A stretch of 5,557 bases of DNA from Chlamydiota bacterium (GTDB lineage: Bacteria > Chlamydiota > Chlamydiia > Chlamydiales > VGMA01), in assembly GCA_016866575.1 (NCBI GenBank), contig VGMA01000095.1, positions 1-5,557 on the forward strand. The letters run 5' to 3'. The translations under genes were made by a program, and so were the position numbers. The notes beneath the pieces were generated by a model that searched no databases, had not been told where the DNA came from, and saw nothing but the letters and a program-made list of their open reading frames with translations. Of this stretch, positions 4,609 through 5,557 are shown piece after piece (position 1 is the stretch's first letter; every line of letters starts with the position of its first letter).

Positions 4609-5557
4609 GCCTGGCACTAAAAAGCGCATAGCATAATACCATACAGAAAATAATCGAGGCGAGCAAGATGAACCCTTCAAAAACTCCTCTTGTGAAGCCT
4701 CTTTATTCCATATCCATCCAACAAAAACTGTCGTGATGAGTCCACCTACAGGTATAAGCCATACAGAAACAAAGTTGTCCATTGTTTCTAAAAAGTTCAT
4801 GCGATAGATCTCTTGCCAGTCTGAAAATAAAATGCCGCTTCCCGCTAAAGCGCTAGGTATTCCAAAGATAAATGTCGCCATAGAGACCAAAAGCGCCGCT
4901 TTTTTTCGGCTCCATCCCATTAGCTCCATCATGTTAGAAGCTACTACCTCGACAAAAGCCATCGCTGATGTAAGACCTGCAAATACAAACAAAGAGAAAA
5001 ACAGCGTTGATATGAGCACACCGCCAGGGAGCTTGGAAAATAAGTAAGGAAGCGCTTGGAAAATTAGCCCTGTTCCAGCTGAAGGCTCAAATCCAAAGGT
5101 GAAGACTACCGGAAAAATTGTCAGCGCGCCAAGGATAGCAACGATGATTACAGCAAAAGAAACAATGATGGACATCATCGGAAGATCTTCTTGATCAGAG
5201 GTATAGCTACCATAACTAAACATAATACCCTGACCTAGGCTCAGTGTAAAAAACGATAAGCCCAGCGCTTCTAAGACGCTAGAAAAGGTGAATGTTTCAA
5301 AATTAGGATACAAGATAAATTCAATCGCAGGGCCCATTCCAGGCAGCGTACAGCTATAAAGAAAAAGGGCAAAAAGCATTGCAAATAAAGATCTTGTCAT
5401 GATTCTAGACCAATGCTCAATTCCTTTTCTTACCCCAGAAAAGACAATCATCATCGTCATCAACGTGAAAAGAAAATGCCAAAGAAGACAAAGATCTGAA
5501 GAGCTCACAAGCAAATGGAATACTTCGCTTACTTTTTCAGCGCTCATTCCCCTTGAA
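4558..5557 (-). CDS. Sodium-coupled NSS/SNF-family amino-acid symporter, N-terminus outside the window
   Basis: The 332 visible residues are the C-terminal two thirds of a neurotransmitter:sodium symporter (LeuT/MhsT type, usually about 450-500 residues), an inner-membrane Na+-driven importer, normally of amino acids. The frame stays open to the window edge, so the Met at 5547 is probably internal and TM1-4 are missing from view. Numbering from that Met: TM5 (21-40) with G-x-x-KGIE (38-44), then LPG (68-70), TM6 with FFTLSLGQG...SYGSY (99-115) matching the unwound LeuT substrate segment (Thr101, Ser103 like Thr254, Ser256; Gln106 at Phe259), TM7 (124-146), the EPSAGTGLIF loop (154-163), TM8 with AGLTSAMA (190-197; Thr193/Ser194 like Na2-site Thr354/Ser355), GIPSAL (229-234) in TM9, TM10 (about 256-280) and a final helix (303-320). 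In TM7, LeuT Asn286 and Glu290 align with Ala132 and Val136. The family is secure; the substrate cannot be told. Confidence 0.9.
   Translation of the reverse strand, partial: SRGMSAEKVSEVFHLLVSSSDLCLLWHFLFTLMTMMIVFSGVRKGIEHWSRIMTRSLFAMLFALFLYSCTLPGMGPAIEFILYPNFETFTFSSVLEALGLSFFTLSLGQGIMFSYGSYTSDQEDLPMMSIIVSFAVIIVAILGALTIFPVVFTFGFEPSAGTGLIFQALPYLFSKLPGGVLISTLFFSLFVFAGLTSAMAFVEVVASNMMELMGWSRKKAALLVSMATFIFGIPSALAGSGILFSDWQEIYRMNFLETMDNFVSVWLIPVGGLITTVFVGWIWNKEASQEEFLKGSSCSPRLFSVWYYAMRFLVPGLIILIILQKSGLINFD

Noticed and set aside
4832..5047. 71-residue open frame on the plus strand
   Set aside because: Antisense to transmembrane segments of the transporter; a shadow of hydrophobic codons.
5545..5547. 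ATG as the true start of the transporter
   Set aside because: The frame is open beyond it to the window edge, and the family needs four or so more transmembrane segments upstream.

Overview
The window holds five protein-coding genes on AT-rich DNA: three complete genes with identifiable folds, one complete gene of unknown family, and one transporter gene cut by the right edge. Short A/T-rich leaders, weak or absent ribosome binding sites, a possible lipoprotein signal and a sodium-coupled amino-acid transporter suggest a low-GC Gram-negative, probably host-associated bacterium. An environmental chlamydia (Parachlamydia/Simkania type) is my best guess from style alone; nothing here is a taxonomic marker, so the guess is weak.

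Left part (1-2331, minus strand): a two-gene operon of tandem paralogues, about half identical to each other. Both resemble the small Bacillus spore transglutaminase Tgl (NlpC/P60-like fold). They keep the catalytic cysteine and the framework around it, but have replaced the acidic and histidine partners known in Tgl. A perfect TATAAT box, an in-phase direct repeat over the -35 region and a weak terminator frame the operon.

Middle (2332-3551): a 158-bp divergent intergenic region with a 14-position imperfect inverted repeat separates that operon from a plus-strand family-2 SAM-dependent O-methyltransferase. This enzyme has all expected SAM and catalytic motifs, but its only usable start adds a hydrophobic leader ending in a lipobox-like LIAC. 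That is unexpected for an enzyme that needs cytosolic SAM.

Right part (3552-5557): a long imperfect hairpin buries the ribosome binding site of a 330-residue, all-helical protein of unknown function with possible degenerate internal repeats. Its 3' end overlaps by 51 bp the 3' end of a convergent NSS/SNF-family sodium symporter. The symporter's N-terminal third lies outside the window, and its TM7 lacks the usual Na1-site/charge residues.

No RNA genes, mobile elements or CRISPR arrays were seen. The genes do not form an obvious single pathway. The most notable material is the divergent transglutaminase-like pair and the apparently exported methyltransferase read from the shared divergent promoter region.
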